Assembly (NCBI GenBank): GCA_018417955.1
Contig: JACTVC010000042.1
Span: 62,001-126,000, forward strand
Direction: 5' to 3'
DNA length: 64,000 bases
DNA from: Laccaria trichodermophora
Lineage: Eukaryota > Basidiomycota > Agaricomycetes > Agaricales > Hydnangiaceae
A program made the position numbers and the translations under genes. Under the pieces are notes generated by a model. It was not told the DNA's origin and searched no databases. It was given only the letters and a program-made list of their open reading frames with translations. The first letter of the stretch is position 1. The number at the start of each line of letters is the position of its first letter. This document shows, one piece after another, positions 34,135 through 49,006 of this stretch.

Positions 34135-37100
34135 TTATATTCCTCCAAGTACAAACATACTCCAAAGATACAAGGGAAGGGTTAAGTTATCGTTCTGATC
34201 AGAGAGCGCCTCCAACACCGCCGATGCCGTGACGTTCATCAGAAATGATATTATCTGACCAGACATGAGACAAGGATCGAACACAAAGCAAAGAACTCAC
34301 CGAAAATCGTTCCGTGTAGCCACAAACACGAAGTATGAAAGCACATGCTGCGATAGAAATAACGAACGCTAAGCTTCCTTCGGCGGTTTTAGTGGTTGTC
34401 GGTGACCATCGAACGACTCCAACGCGTCTTCCAACTATGGATGCCTATAGAAAACCACTTTGAATTCCCACTGTAGCAGATGGAAAGATTGCTACTCACG
34501 GCAGCATCTCCAACTCCAAGGGTCAATATGCCCATAAATTGAAGAAGCTGACTAGGCCTGAAAATTTTGTTAGTTCAGCGAGGTTGGAGAGGAAGGCAGG
34601 AAAAGACACACCCTTCAAGCCATAAACACCCCGCACACCCCGTCAATAGATAGAAATGACTCAGAATGGCTGTACCGCTATCCCTATGATCTAGGAACTC
34701 GTTCATGAAGAGATGAACCGATGCCCCGAACGGATAAATGGCAAAGTATCGGACATATTCTGCAAACATGAACAAGGCAAAGGCCGCGCTGAAGGACAAA
34801 TGCGTAAATGCGGGCTGTAACTAAAATGTGAGAAACACAATGAGGGGAACACTTGAATACTGACGTCCACAGCAACTCCTGGAACAAACATTACAACGGC
34901 AAGGCCATGGAAGAATTTCCGTCTTGCGTTCACTCCCAGAGTCGGTACATGCTTATCCGCAGCGTCCAAAAGGTCGGTTGCCACATGCGAAACATTTGCT
35001 CCGTTCGGCAGATTGGGCAAATTGGCAAAGGATGCTGGCAGATTCGGAAACGACTTCGCAATGGCAGACGGGGGCGGGGAGGGCTGGAAAAAGGCTGAGG
35101 AGGGCTCGGCTGACGGAGGGGGAGGTGCTGCTTCGAATGCATTTGAGGAATTGCTCGATTCGCTCGCAGGGTTTCGCAGTTTAAACCGCCGAGAACGCGC
35201 CAACTGCCGGTTCCAGCCTGCCACGCTTAAACATCCCAATAGCGCCCAATAGAAAAGCAAAGCAGGTCTGCTCCACTTGGTTTTGCCTTCAAGCAAAAGA
35301 AAGATAACCCATAGCCAAGGATCGCGTCCACCAAGACACCATCTCGTCCAAAAGCCTATCAGACCACCCACAATCAACACAGTACCAACGTAGAAACCCA
35401 GCGCGTGATAACGACGATTGCGTTGTTTTTCCGCTGGGTATCGAAGGCGATGGACAGGTCGCTGAGCATTGTTCCTGGAAAGGACTAGAAACGGAGAGAG
35501 CAGGAAACCAGTCAAGAACGATCCAGCTATCAGCGCCACCTGGAGTATGAGGAGTGGTGTAGGCAAACGGTATGTCTTTATGAAGGGCGTAGTGACTGGC
35601 CAAATCTGATTTGTAGGGATTAAAACGATGAAATTTAGATGGAGGTGGCTTTACAATACCCTGGCGATGGTGAGGTTGAGCATTTCGAGGAAGAGTGCAG
35701 TACCACCGAAGCAGACCAGACCCAGTTCACCGACTGTGAATCCTTGGTGAGCTAAGCGGAGCGCGACGTACAACGCAAACTGATAAAATAGTGGTACCAC
35801 GACGGTTTCAAAGTAGTTGAGGTCTGTAGAAATTGATTAATAACCTCACAAGACAAAAACAAAATTTCTGACGATTCCACAGGCCTATTCCATATATTTG
35901 CAGAACTATCCGAAGCACCAGCATGGTAACACTGACCGTAAGGGTGAAAAGGATATAATACAGAGCTCTGCGCCCTTCACTCCGTGGAACGGAAGCCCGT
36001 TCGCCCTCAGGTTTACCCCCAGATTTGCTGTAATAACCTTCAAGCCACCTTGAAGCGCAAACATGAAACAGTAGGATAGTGGAGCAGAAGATGCTCAGAT
36101 CCACTAGATTGTAGCGAGATACGAGAACAGCTTCGCTTGCCGTGAGGGACGGTATAGAATTGGAGAGCACGATGGGCGACTCCATCAGCCACCATGTTGG
36201 GAGGGCATTCAACGTAGGGTAACGTGACACCTTCCGAATCGTGAAATAGAGAAGGCCGGAGGCGATTAACGGACCAAGCAGGAGACCCGTAAATATGCCA
36301 TCGTCGCGAGATTCTCTGTTCATTGTAAATGATTCTTATCTTCTTTGGGAGACAGTTGAACTTGCCTGTAATTTTTCGGGACGGACATCCAGATGTACCC
36401 GAAATCGTCTTTGGAAGATGGAGTGCGGCGGGTATCCCTTGCTTCAAATATACGTGGAGATACAGGTCGAGTAGGGCCATTTGTAGATATATTCAATAAT
36501 GATATTGCGTCTCTGGGTGCTGGGGTCACGGATGGCCGAGAATCCAAAAATGTACCATGCGTCCAGATAAAATAAAGAAAAGAAAAGAGGGCAAGGATGC
36601 GAAGCTCTAAGGCCATAAGGTGTAAATCAGGCACTGATCTGAGAGAAAGGAGAAGGCTTCCTCACCGAAGACCTTTAGATTGGTATCGACAGGTTGAGAC
36701 ACGGGTGATTTTGGAGGCTCAATTGCTGACAGTGTAGATGCCGCGTAGAGCAAAGAAAGAAAAAGTAGTGCGGACTCTCCGAATTTGCGCCAATCGACTG
36801 AAAATACCCAAGCTCGTGATATACACGGAAAATGCAGTTGAAATTCGAGCGTTGACGGCAAAACTGTAAAAAGGTCGCTTCCTAGACGATGCGCACGAGC
36901 GGTGGAGGGCGACATATGCCGGAGAGACTTAGCAGAGACCTTTAAATTACTCGTCGCACGAATGGTGGCAGGCGAGCGGGAACGCGTAAACTTTCTGCCA
37001 TTATTTCCTCCTGAGTCGCCGGACGACCTTCCTTGGCTTGTATCGCGAACCAGAATGGAGGTGTTCTTTCTGGTAGCGTCGATGGCATTCTGTAAACGGC

Positions 37101-37440
37101 GGGTTTGTGTATAGGTCCTGCCACGCAATTCGCTTGGTGTCTCATCTTCAGTCTCCTCATCAGAGCTACACCTCGATCCAGCACTAAATTTGATGTAAGC
37201 GTAACACAAAACTCAAAAAGAAGGGAAACTTCGAGCACCTGGAAGATCCCGCTTGATAGCTAGTGCTCCAATCCAATCCAGAAGCATTCACGGATTCGCT
37301 GGTGGCGATGGGAGTTGAGGTTGAGCCCAGCCTTCGTCGGAACCTTTGCGCATTATGCAAAAGCTTCCTTTCTCCACGTCCTGAAGCTTGTTTGGACGAG
37401 GGAGGCGACGGGGAGGAATGCGAGCGAGGCAGTTTGAAAA
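34135..37440 (-). CDS. SEC59: Dolichol kinase
   Basis: The C-terminal catalytic region is diagnostic: RRKFFHGLAVVMFVPGVAVD, LSFSAAFALFMFAEYVRYFA, HLFMNEFLDHRDSGTAILSH, the CTP-binding stretch FMGILTLGVGDAAASIVGRR, TKTAEGSLAF and the terminal EALSDQNDNLTLPLYLWSM. TAA lies at 34135. Upstream are many hydrophobic segments (GIFTGLLLGPLIASGLLYFT, YYILFTLTVSVTMLVLRIVL, LILQVALIAGSFLTGFLLSP), consistent with about 15 membrane spans. The N-terminus is a long Ser/Thr/Arg-rich cytosolic extension (ETEDETPSELRGRTYTQTRR). The enzyme makes dolichyl phosphate in the ER for N-glycosylation, GPI and mannosylation. I could not fix the start codon. The frame is open and coding-like to about 37440, with a first exon possibly further upstream. 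Confidence 0.88.
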
Positions 37441-37651
37441 CGGTTGGGGTTTCAGAAGCTAATAAATAATGTCAAGTCCGATACTTTCGCAGGGAACTAA
37501 CGCTATCACATGACCAATATTTCGTGACAACTTTTCCCCATACATATTTACGTATTATGTCGCTCAATTATTTGCTAATTGGACTTCCCTTTCTTCCCTA
37601 CGACTACGACGCGTCTTTGACACGCGAATTTCCTTGAGCGCTCTTTCTCTG

Positions 37652-39204
37652 ATGGGAGACACGACCGTTTACCTGGAGGACATCGACACCGCGCATAAAC
37701 CTACCACTGACATCTCCGAGAAAAGCGAAAATGCCACGTCGACAATTGAAGACACGGTGGCTAAAGGAAAGACATCAACGGGGGCGGTTAAGCGACAGCT
37801 TACGCTCCAGGACATGTTCTCGGGTTCACAAGGGAAGAAGTCCACTGGCAGTGAACAATCCATAAAGAAGCTCAAGATCGCGGCGTCTGGAACCAGTTCT
37901 AAAAGTAGTGGTATCCAGCGACTGAACTCGATACCTTTTTCTCTGTCCGCATTTCAAGAGTCTCTATCTGACGACGAAAGGAAGCTTCTCCAGCTAGAGT
38001 GTGAAATGATGGGAAAGAGTTGGTGCGTGCTGCCGCCTCCGTTTTTCCAAATAACCAACAAAAAAGCCTGTCAGGCTGAAGCTTTTGAAAGACGAGATAA
38101 GAAAGTCCTATTTTCTAAGCTTGAAGCAATTCTTGTGGGATGCGGGTATCAAGGGAAAAGATGATATTTCACGCAATGTCTATCCCTCACGTGCGTTCAG
38201 TCCATCCAATTAAAAAACCTCTGACTGAAAGCCAACTTCCTTCAGCAAAAAACATCTACAAATGGTCGGATACACCATTGGGAAAAATCAAGGTCGTTAT
38301 CATTGGTCAAGGTTAGTTCACTACTGTTCCGAACTTTGATGACTCCTGACCCAGGATGAGGCAGATCCATACCACGGGGCGGGTCAAGCACATGGTCTGT
38401 AGCCCTTACCCCTTGAGCTTTGAGTTGAAGCCTGACCACGATGCGCGGGCAGGGCTTTGTTTTTCGGTTCCAGTCGGCGTAGGAATTCCCCCGTCTTTGA
38501 GGAACGTGAGCACATTCACTCGCCACTGTTTTTTTACTAGTTCCCAGCTCTAATGGATCTAAATTCATAGATTTATGCGGAACTGAAGGCTGAGTATCCC
38601 GAGTTTGAACCGCCTAAACACGGGTGAGAAATCTTACATGCTAATGTAACTAACTTACCATCAATGATTAATCCTACACAACAGAAATCTTTCGAGCTGG
38701 GCTAACAACGGTGTACTGATGTTGAATACCTGTCTGACCGTTCAGGCCAACAATGCGGGATCTCATTCAAATAAGGGTTGGGAACAGTTTACAGATAAAG
38801 TAATTGATGTGGTTGACAGATATGGCGGCGCGAACCTTCCAAATGCAGAGAGTGACGGACCTGACAATGGAGTTGGCCGAGGCGTTGTTTTCCTTGCTTG
38901 GGGTAGCTGGGCAGCAAAAAGGGTAGCTAAATTGAACAAGGTCAGCTGGCAGCCTATTCTTCTCCTTACTGACCGGTCACACCCAAAATAGATAAAGCAC
39001 CTTATCCTTACCAGCGCTGTGAGTATTATATTACTGAATTCAAGTTCATTTTTTCTGAAGAAAAACCATCAGCATCCCTCCCCCTTCTCCGCTAATAAAG
39101 GATTCTTCGGGAACGGCCATTTCAAAGAGGCTAATAGATGGCTGGTGCAGAGGTATGGATCTGAGGGGAAGGTGGATTGGTGCACCCTCCAGCCTCAAAT
39201 TTAA
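37652..39204 (+). CDS. UNG1: Uracil-DNA glycosylase (family 1)
   Basis: Start at ATG 37652 (MGDTTVYLEDIDTAHKP); no earlier in-frame ATG. The N-terminus has a likely PCNA-interaction motif (QLTLQDMFSG, resembling QxxLxxFF but weaker) and basic clusters for nuclear import. The catalytic domain shows the water-activating loop GQDPYHGAGQAHGLCFSVPV (a spliced junction after VVIIGQ), uracil-pocket residues WANNGVLMLNTCLTV, VVFLAWGSWAAKRV and the minor-groove intercalation loop HPSPFSANKGFFGNGHF (spliced after LILTSA). It ends VDWCTLQPQI. It removes uracil from DNA in base-excision repair. At least six introns. It is divergent from dolichol kinase. Confidence 0.94.
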
Positions 39205-39813
39205 AATCGATCTGATGGGCTTTGATCTCATTGTTCACATACCACCTTTGGCCCGTCGTAACAAAATGTGCCTGCCTGCATGTTCGGATATAATCATGGT
39301 CACCCGTTGCCGGCAAATAAAGGGTTCTTTGCAGCATCAGCTGTGCTAGGCTGTATCTACTTTACCAAATTATTCCCCACCTTGGAGCTCCGGAAAGCTG
39401 AGGCGGCTACGCCGTCTCGCATTAGTCATTCGCAACAAACCTAAGATTCAGCAATATCCTACAATCGCTGTGGGGCCGTTAAATTTCAAGAGTTTTGATG
39501 GTTGTCCTTGCGAGGCCTCAATTGCAAGGCCGCTTGAGGCCTCATGCATTGTGCCTTGCATACATTATGATCATGAGTGATCTTCAAGTCCAAGCAACAA
39601 GTATCCCTGCATAATGTATAAGATGAGCATAAGACAAACTAAAGTAGGGTAGCAAGTAAGGTAGAAGTGTGGCTTATACATTTCTAGGTATATAGTGCGG
39701 GTGAATAGCGATACAAAATTTAAATTTAGCAATTGACAGTTTATTGTATTGTCCAGTCCAGTGTGGTGGGGGGAATCCTACGAACGCGAAAGCATCCATA
39801 ATACACAGTAGCC
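39205..39813. other. Convergent intergenic region with palindromic elements
   Basis: About 600 bp between the UNG and bZIP stops. It contains two copies of the self-complementary gaggcctc about 30 bp apart (around 39512 and 39536). It also has a 10-bp inverted repeat atacattatg / cataatgtat (39560-39569 and 39610-39619). No coding sequence is supported. Confidence 0.5.
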
Positions 39814-40896
39814 TCAAGCTATCGAGTTCAGGCGTCCATCAGGCCCATATGCCGGAGATCTGGAAACAGAGTGACCCATGTCAGCCTGTCGAGTGAAGTC
39901 GGGTGGTCGAGGATTGACCTGTAGTTGAACGGGGTTGGGAAGATGTGGGAATCCTTGGTTAATTGAAAAGCCGTGAGGATCGGTCAGGCTTCGCTTGTGG
40001 GGATATGACATAGGGGAATCACGCTGTGAATTATGCTGAGAATGCGAATGGAAATTTGGAGATGGACTTTGACTGTGCATGTTGGGACTGTGGACGTTGG
40101 GATCGTGAGACTGGAAGGGCGTTTCTGCATACGAATATTGAGTGCGAGGCGCCTCTTCGCGCAAATCGGTCCGCATGGGGAAGCTGTGACCACCATAACT
40201 GGTGGACAATGGCCTGTCGGCATTGTGCGCGTAGTGGCTCGCGTTTCCCATGTATAAATTATTCGATGAGAGCGAGTTTCGTGACGATGAGGCAATCGAA
40301 TTTGCGTAGGATGAATATTGAACTGATTTCAGTGGTAATGGTGACGACATGGGGGCCATGGAATATGATGATTCGGGAGGGCTGGTAACGTCAGATGATG
40401 GGTGGGGTTGTTCGTCGAGGAGCAATGAGTCGTCCCATGACTGCGACTCGATGACGTGCATGGGCCGGGAGGACAGTGAGGCGATCCCAGAAGGCGACAC
40501 GGAACTTTCTCGAGATGTAGGAGAATCTGCGGTCGATGATTCTCGACTTGAGTGGAAGCTCAACGACTGTGTGCTGCTTCCATCGTACATCTTCGGTTTA
40601 TCTTTACCCGTTGGTCCTTTTCCGAGGGGTGGCCGACTTGAAGGTGGAAGGTTGAGAGCCTGGCGAAGACAAGAATTCTCTTCCTCGAGCTCTGACACTC
40701 TCTGCTCTAAAGCCTAAACTCGGAAAAGATTTGCAAAGAGAGAAATGGAATTGAATGAATTTCACATCGTTCGGAGGCGGGGATAATTTCATACCTGCAA
40801 ATGAGCAGCGCGTCGTGCTCTGAATGCACGCTGGACATCTCTAGCACGATTAGGCGGGAGATTGTCGTTTCGCTTGCGGCCTCGCTTCGACGACAT
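39814..40896 (-). CDS. bZIP transcription factor
   Basis: Begins MSSKRGRKRNDNLPPNRARD at 40896. The basic region VQRAFRARRAAHLQALEQRV is followed by a short leucine zipper (SELEEENSCLRQALNLP), with one intron between HLQ and ALEQ. The N-x-x-x-x-QRAFR-x-R arrangement resembles Yap/Pap1-type basic regions. The rest (about 270 residues) is low-complexity Ser/Pro/His-rich, a likely transactivation domain (SSRESSTADSPTSRESSVSP; NVHSPNMHSQSPSPNFHSHS). I see no clustered cysteine redox domain of the Yap1 type, so an oxidative-stress role is not implied. Target genes are unknown. Stop at 39814. Confidence 0.82.
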
Positions 40897-41643
40897 TTAG
40901 TAGGCAGGGTTCGTCGACCTAGAAATGCGGAGGAAAAGATGTTTCCTGGACTTTAGAGCAGGAAACATATAAAGGGACCTCCGACGATGCGCATCGGGCA
41001 AATGGGATCATGTCGCACCATATTGGGGACCTAAATCGATCGAGCCGTGGGCCTGGCCGGCAGATGTATGCACGCCCCTCTGGCAAAACACTACCACAAA
41101 TTTTCTGTCTTCACGCCTATTTTTGCAAGGCAGCGAACTGCCCTCTTGTGCTTCAAAAAATGGGCTTGTCTTTCCTTTACCTTCACAATCCCTGCTTGAG
41201 TGAAATTTCGATGGTTTTGAGCGAGTCCCTGACGCATACATGTCCTTACGAGCATGGTATGACGATCATAACAACACGACCTACTGTACATACAAAGTCA
41301 AACAGATTCTTGTCTCTCAGAAAATGTTCCACAACTCACACTCCCGCCGTTAAAAACCTTTGACGTTGTGCCATGACAAGGCTTGAGTCTCCAAAGTCTT
41401 TTCTGAATCTTATCTGGGCTGGGAGAGAGAAAAAAAGGCGGGCAGTCGACTCCTGTACATCGACAGGGGGTGAACCCAAAAGCGAACCAATCGCGCACAT
41501 GCTGATTAAGACATGAAGAGCATGAGGTTTCGGAGGAAAGGTTATCACGATCACTCATCACATGGGGCCAATTCCCGACCAAATTGTATAGATTATATTT
41601 ATTTTCGCCGAATTATACCGGATTTGGAGAGGGAACCGTCACC
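40897..41643 (-). other. Upstream region of the bZIP gene
   Basis: About 750 bp from the bZIP start to the XPB stop, both genes on the minus strand. Several unsupported short frames exist on both strands. It is larger than most promoters in this window and is presumed regulatory. Confidence 0.4.
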
Positions 41644-45054
<3,411 letters not shown>

Positions 45055-45236
45055 TATGGTCCTGTACCCCGCTTAGTGGTCGAAAGTGAAGAGACGGTAT
45101 TGACTGGTCAAGTCATCTTGAAATTGCGATGAGCTGAGTAAGCAGCGGAGTTTGCAAGTCAACGTGGAACCGTCTGAGCTGCTGTTTTCTTCTTACCACC
45201 ATCACGTTCCTCTAACTACTTTCTTGCATACTTACG
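45055..45236. promoter_or_regulatory. Bidirectional promoter of SSL2 and the branchpoint-binding protein gene
   Basis: 182 bp separates two essential-gene start codons in head-to-head orientation. No clear TATA box was recognised. Confidence 0.5.
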
Positions 45237-47102
45237 ATGTGGAGGCCAGCGACACGCCAAATAACCGGAACCAACGACGGTATGCGCTCACATTTTTCTT
45301 CTTTTGTTTTCACAGTAGTTCAACATCAGTTTTTTCTCAGTTCCTCTTGGTTCACGTCGTCGTTTTGGACCTGCGCCTGCAGACGATGCTCCTCCCCCTC
45401 AACTAGCTCAACCATCCCCCTCTGTGTACCCCCGCTCGCATAACCACGACAACGAGAGTCCTGGAAAGCGAGGTAGAGAGGAGTCCCCAGTTGGGGACCC
45501 AAAAGGTAAGCAAGAAGATTATTCTCAGAATCCCACGACTCTGCTGTTTTTTTGTGCACTGTCGCGGGTATCTATCGCAGCGAATTAGTCAACCTTTTCT
45601 GATCGCAAGCACTCACATTCGAGACACCCCGGATGATTCCTGACTTGACATCAAACTAACGCTGACCGTGACTAACCTTAACTTATTGCTATTGCAATTC
45701 ACTCCAGTCGATCCCAACGCTCCTCGAAAAAGACGCAGCCGCTGGGGTGATGCCAAAACGGAGATTCCTGGTTTACCCACTGCGATTTCTGCTGCTGGTG
45801 TTTCACAGGCTCAGCTCGACAATTACGCCATCCACCTTCGACTTGAAGAAATTAATCGCAAACTTAGGTTGAATGATTTTATACCTCCAGAGCGTGAAAG
45901 GTCCGTATTCTTATCCTTCTCCAACCACGCATATACTCAATTGCCTTCGTCAGGTCTGCCTCCCCCCCTCCCACCTACGACGCCCACGGGCGTCGAACGA
46001 ACACTCGTGAAGTTCGCTACCGTAAGAAGCTTGAGGATGAACGTATCCGACTAGTTGACCGAGCTATGAAAAATGACCCTAATTTCCACCCTCCCGTTGA
46101 ATACCATCAGCAAAAACGTTCTCAAAGGCCTTCTGACAAAGTGTATATCCCTGTCAAGGAGTTTCCGGAGATCAATTTTTTCGGTCTACTTGTGGGACCT
46201 CGTGGTAATAGCTTGAAGAAGATGGAGCGGGAAAGTGGAGCAAAGATCAGCATTCGCGGCAAGGGAAGCGTTAAGGAGGGTAAAGCCCGTCCTGACCAGT
46301 ATGCTGACGATGCGGAAGAAGATCTACATTGTCTTGTTCTAGCGGAAACTGAAGAAAAGGTTGCCGCGTGCGTACGAATGATCAACAAGGTTATTGAAAC
46401 GGTAAGTCATGAATTTATAGACCATTATTGAGCCCATCTAAGTTCTTAATATAGGCCGCATCTACGCCGGAAGGTCAAAACGATCATAAACGTAATCAAT
46501 TGCGGGAGCTGGCTGCCTTGAACGGAACGCTTCGTGACGATGAAAACCAGATCTGTCAAAATTGCGGTGGTGTAGGCCATCGCAAATACGATTGTCCTGA
46601 ACAGCGAAACTTCACTGCTAACATCATTTGTCGTGTTTGCGGCAGTGCTGGTCATATGGCTCGTGATTGCACTGTCAATAAGGATCCCAACGCTCCCCCT
46701 TCGATGGGTGGCCAATCGCCGCCGATGAACCGAGGTGGATTTGATTCTGAGTATGCAAGCCTGATGGCGGAACTGGGAGAAGGGGGTGCTGGGCCAGGTG
46801 ATGTCATGAAATCTTCCTGGACAGCGCCAAGCATGGGTCACGACATCACCGCCGGCGGGTCGAATATTCCTCCATGGCGTCGTCCGGAGGTTTGGCAGCA
46901 ACCTGTCAATAATCAACAGCAGCAAGGCTACCGTCCTCCGCAAGCAGGTTATGGCGGGGCTGGATATGGCGGGGCTCCCGGTGCGTATGGAGCAACGGGG
47001 GGACAGTGGGCGGGCTACCCGCAGGCGGCAGGTTATCAACCACAAGAATACTCGAACTACGCGTCTTATTATCAGGGCCAATACGCTCAGCAACTCAGCT
47101 AA
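45237..47102 (+). CDS. MSL5: Branchpoint-binding protein (SF1/BBP)
   Basis: Starts [14 protein letters not shown] at 45237, spliced to [20 protein letters not shown]. The N-terminal RKRRSRWGD motif is the U2AF65-ligand motif, with its key Trp. The helix-hairpin part ([20 protein letters not shown]) and the KH-QUA2 RNA-binding domain ([40 protein letters not shown]) follow. Next are two CCHC zinc knuckles, [14 protein letters not shown] and [14 protein letters not shown], and a Gly/Gln/Tyr/Pro-rich tail ([20 protein letters not shown]). Stop at 47100-47102. The protein recognises the intron branch site in the early spliceosome. The gene itself has about five introns. A retrotransposon begins only 235 bp after its stop codon, so the insertion lies in or near the 3' UTR. 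Confidence 0.95.
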
Positions 47103-47337
47103 TCAGCTAACCATAGCCAAGCTTCTGATCACCCTTCCCAGCCACCTCTAACCGTTTCGTAGCACTAAAAATTCAATTTCAACCAGCGCGCAAGGCTCGC
47201 CCGACCTTTGATGTGTAATTCCGACTTTTGTCTTCATCTGGCCGTTCAGCAGTTAACTCTTCAGTATCGACGATGCCAGGTAGTTTTTACCTTCACACAA
47301 TTTCTACGTTGTTCCGTTTCACATGAGGCACAAACTA

Positions 47338-47536
47338 ATTCCGCGATGAGTAAGCATGAGGCACGAGTGCAAACTCATCTTAGGATAAGATAACGTCTGC
47401 GTCAGAACCAGACATCTCACTCAGATGTAGGTACTTATGTATGTCTACGTTTTCTGGGAGTGCCTCTCCCATTGCCTTCAGATCTGGTTCTGACGCTAAG
47501 AATTCACTTGTCGGTTACCTCACAAAATTTTTTGAC
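47338..47536 (+). repeat. Split direct repeat A, left copy (A1)
   Basis: 199 bp starting attccgcgatgag and ending aaattttttgac; identical base for base to 53137-53335. It contains the start codon and first 32 codons of the gag-like ORF. It also contains a 14-bp inverted repeat (gcgtcagaaccaga at 47399-47412, tctggttctgacgc at 47483-47496). Confidence 0.95.
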
Positions 47537-49006
47537 ATCTCTCCGATGGCTGACACTCCCACTGCTCCTTCTGGTACCCCATCGTCTGGTACCCTGTCTA
47601 CCGCTCCTGCGGGTGATAATACGCTGCCTTCTGTGGTTGTCCACGGTGGCCAGCCTCGTGTTCCACGTACCCACACCTCTCCCGCTATCATTCATCTCCT
47701 CAAGAATCTTTCACTGACGAATATTTTGCAACGGAACAAGACGATCGAGGCCGACAATGATGCCAGATCTGCCAAGACGCTGAATAACGCTCTAGACCCA
47801 GTCGCCCATCCTCAACCGGGATCAGAAGCAGCTTCTCTGATCACCATCGATCCCGAGGATCTGGCCCGATTAAGGGTTCCTTCTTTCTTTGCTTCCGTCC
47901 GTGACTTTGTTTATACTAGCCTCGCAAAGCATCTGGCCGATCAAGATTTGAAAGAGAAAGATGAAAAGAAGCGGAAGGATGATGATACCCTTGCTGAGGA
48001 TGCTAGGATCTCTAAAAGGCGTTGTATGGATGGTTCCAACCATGTTGAGAGAGTGGTTGGGGCGCCAATTCCTATTGAATTCCCACAGTCTTTGTATGAC
48101 ACTGAGCTTTGCGTTGCAGTTCCCCTCCCCTTTTTCCTCACTCGGAATTTGCGGGCCTTGGTTGATGAAGCATCAACCCTGCCAACTGTCAAGTCCAATC
48201 CTGCGCCCGGAGAAACTAAGGGAACCTACATTCTAAATATAGAAAAACTGTCTACTCGCTTTGGGAAGGAATTGACCCTCACCTGTAGCCAATGGTCTGA
48301 GGCTGCCGCAAATATGTGGAGTTTCCAGGTCTCGAGGGACAAGTTGGGCAGTGAAGGGGAACATGCTACTTGGTTCGAAAAGCATTTTAATTTTTTCAAT
48401 ATGCTAAACAAAAGGGATGAGTTATATGATGCCTGGAAGGTCATGGAACTCGAGTTCCGCCAAGACCACCGGAGTCGCCACCTCAAATTCAGCGCGACAG
48501 ATTACGACAAGGCCCTTGGTCTTACGGAGGAGAGTCATAAATTGCGCAAAGAATTCCAAGATTTTGTGAATTCTTCTCAGACGGTGCCTGGCCGTTCCGG
48601 CCCGCCTTCCCGGGGCGGTGGTTCCTTTTCCCAGAGGTCCCTGCCACGAGGTCCTTCCCAGCCACTGACCTCCTTCCAGCCCTTTCCCTCAGGCAGCGGC
48701 AGGTCCTCCCCTACGGCCGTCTGCCTCATCTGTGCGCATAAGGGGCATACCGTTTTCTTCCACCTCAAAGCCACCTCCACCCCAAAATTTGCCGACGGGA
48801 AACTCGTATGGGCAAAATGCAACCCAGGTTTCGGCCTTGCCACGCCCGACAACCAAATCATCTGTATTAACTGGAACGTCCGGGGAGCTGACGCCGTCTC
48901 CCAATGCTCAGCTGTCCACAAGGAGGACCGCCTTCACCTTTGCTCCTTCTGTGGCAGCAAAGAACACCACGCTCTCTCCTGGACTTGTCGCACCAAGCCC
49001 GCCTGA
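47441..49006 (+). CDS. Gag-like ORF1 of the DIRS/Ngaro element
   Basis: 521 codons from ATG 47441 (MSTFSGSASPIAFRSGSDAK), which lies inside repeat A1, to TGA at 49006. The middle holds a charged helical part (DQDLKEKDEKKRKDDDTLAE) and a basic stretch (DARISKRRC). A Ser/Pro/Gly/Arg-rich linker (SGPPSRGGGSFSQRSLPRGP) precedes two Cys/His clusters near the end: CLICAHKGH and CSFCGSKEHHALSWTC. The last is close to a zinc knuckle (C-x2-C-x4-H-x6-C). This position and composition suit a nucleocapsid-like RNA-binding protein. The 3' end overlaps the RT ORF in another frame. Confidence 0.75.
   Translation: MSTFSGSASPIAFRSGSDAKNSLVGYLTKFFDISPMADTPTAPSGTPSSGTLSTAPAGDNTLPSVVVHGGQPRVPRTHTSPAIIHLLKNLSLTNILQRNKTIEADNDARSAKTLNNALDPVAHPQPGSEAASLITIDPEDLARLRVPSFFASVRDFVYTSLAKHLADQDLKEKDEKKRKDDDTLAEDARISKRRCMDGSNHVERVVGAPIPIEFPQSLYDTELCVAVPLPFFLTRNLRALVDEASTLPTVKSNPAPGETKGTYILNIEKLSTRFGKELTLTCSQWSEAAANMWSFQVSRDKLGSEGEHATWFEKHFNFFNMLNKRDELYDAWKVMELEFRQDHRSRHLKFSATDYDKALGLTEESHKLRKEFQDFVNSSQTVPGRSGPPSRGGGSFSQRSLPRGPSQPLTSFQPFPSGSGRSSPTAVCLICAHKGHTVFFHLKATSTPKFADGKLVWAKCNPGFGLATPDNQIICINWNVRGADAVSQCSAVHKEDRLHLCSFCGSKEHHALSWTCRTKPA

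Noticed and set aside
41010..41363. Plus-strand ORF in the bZIP upstream region
   Set aside because: Composition and lack of motifs argue against coding; overlaps competing frames on the other strand.
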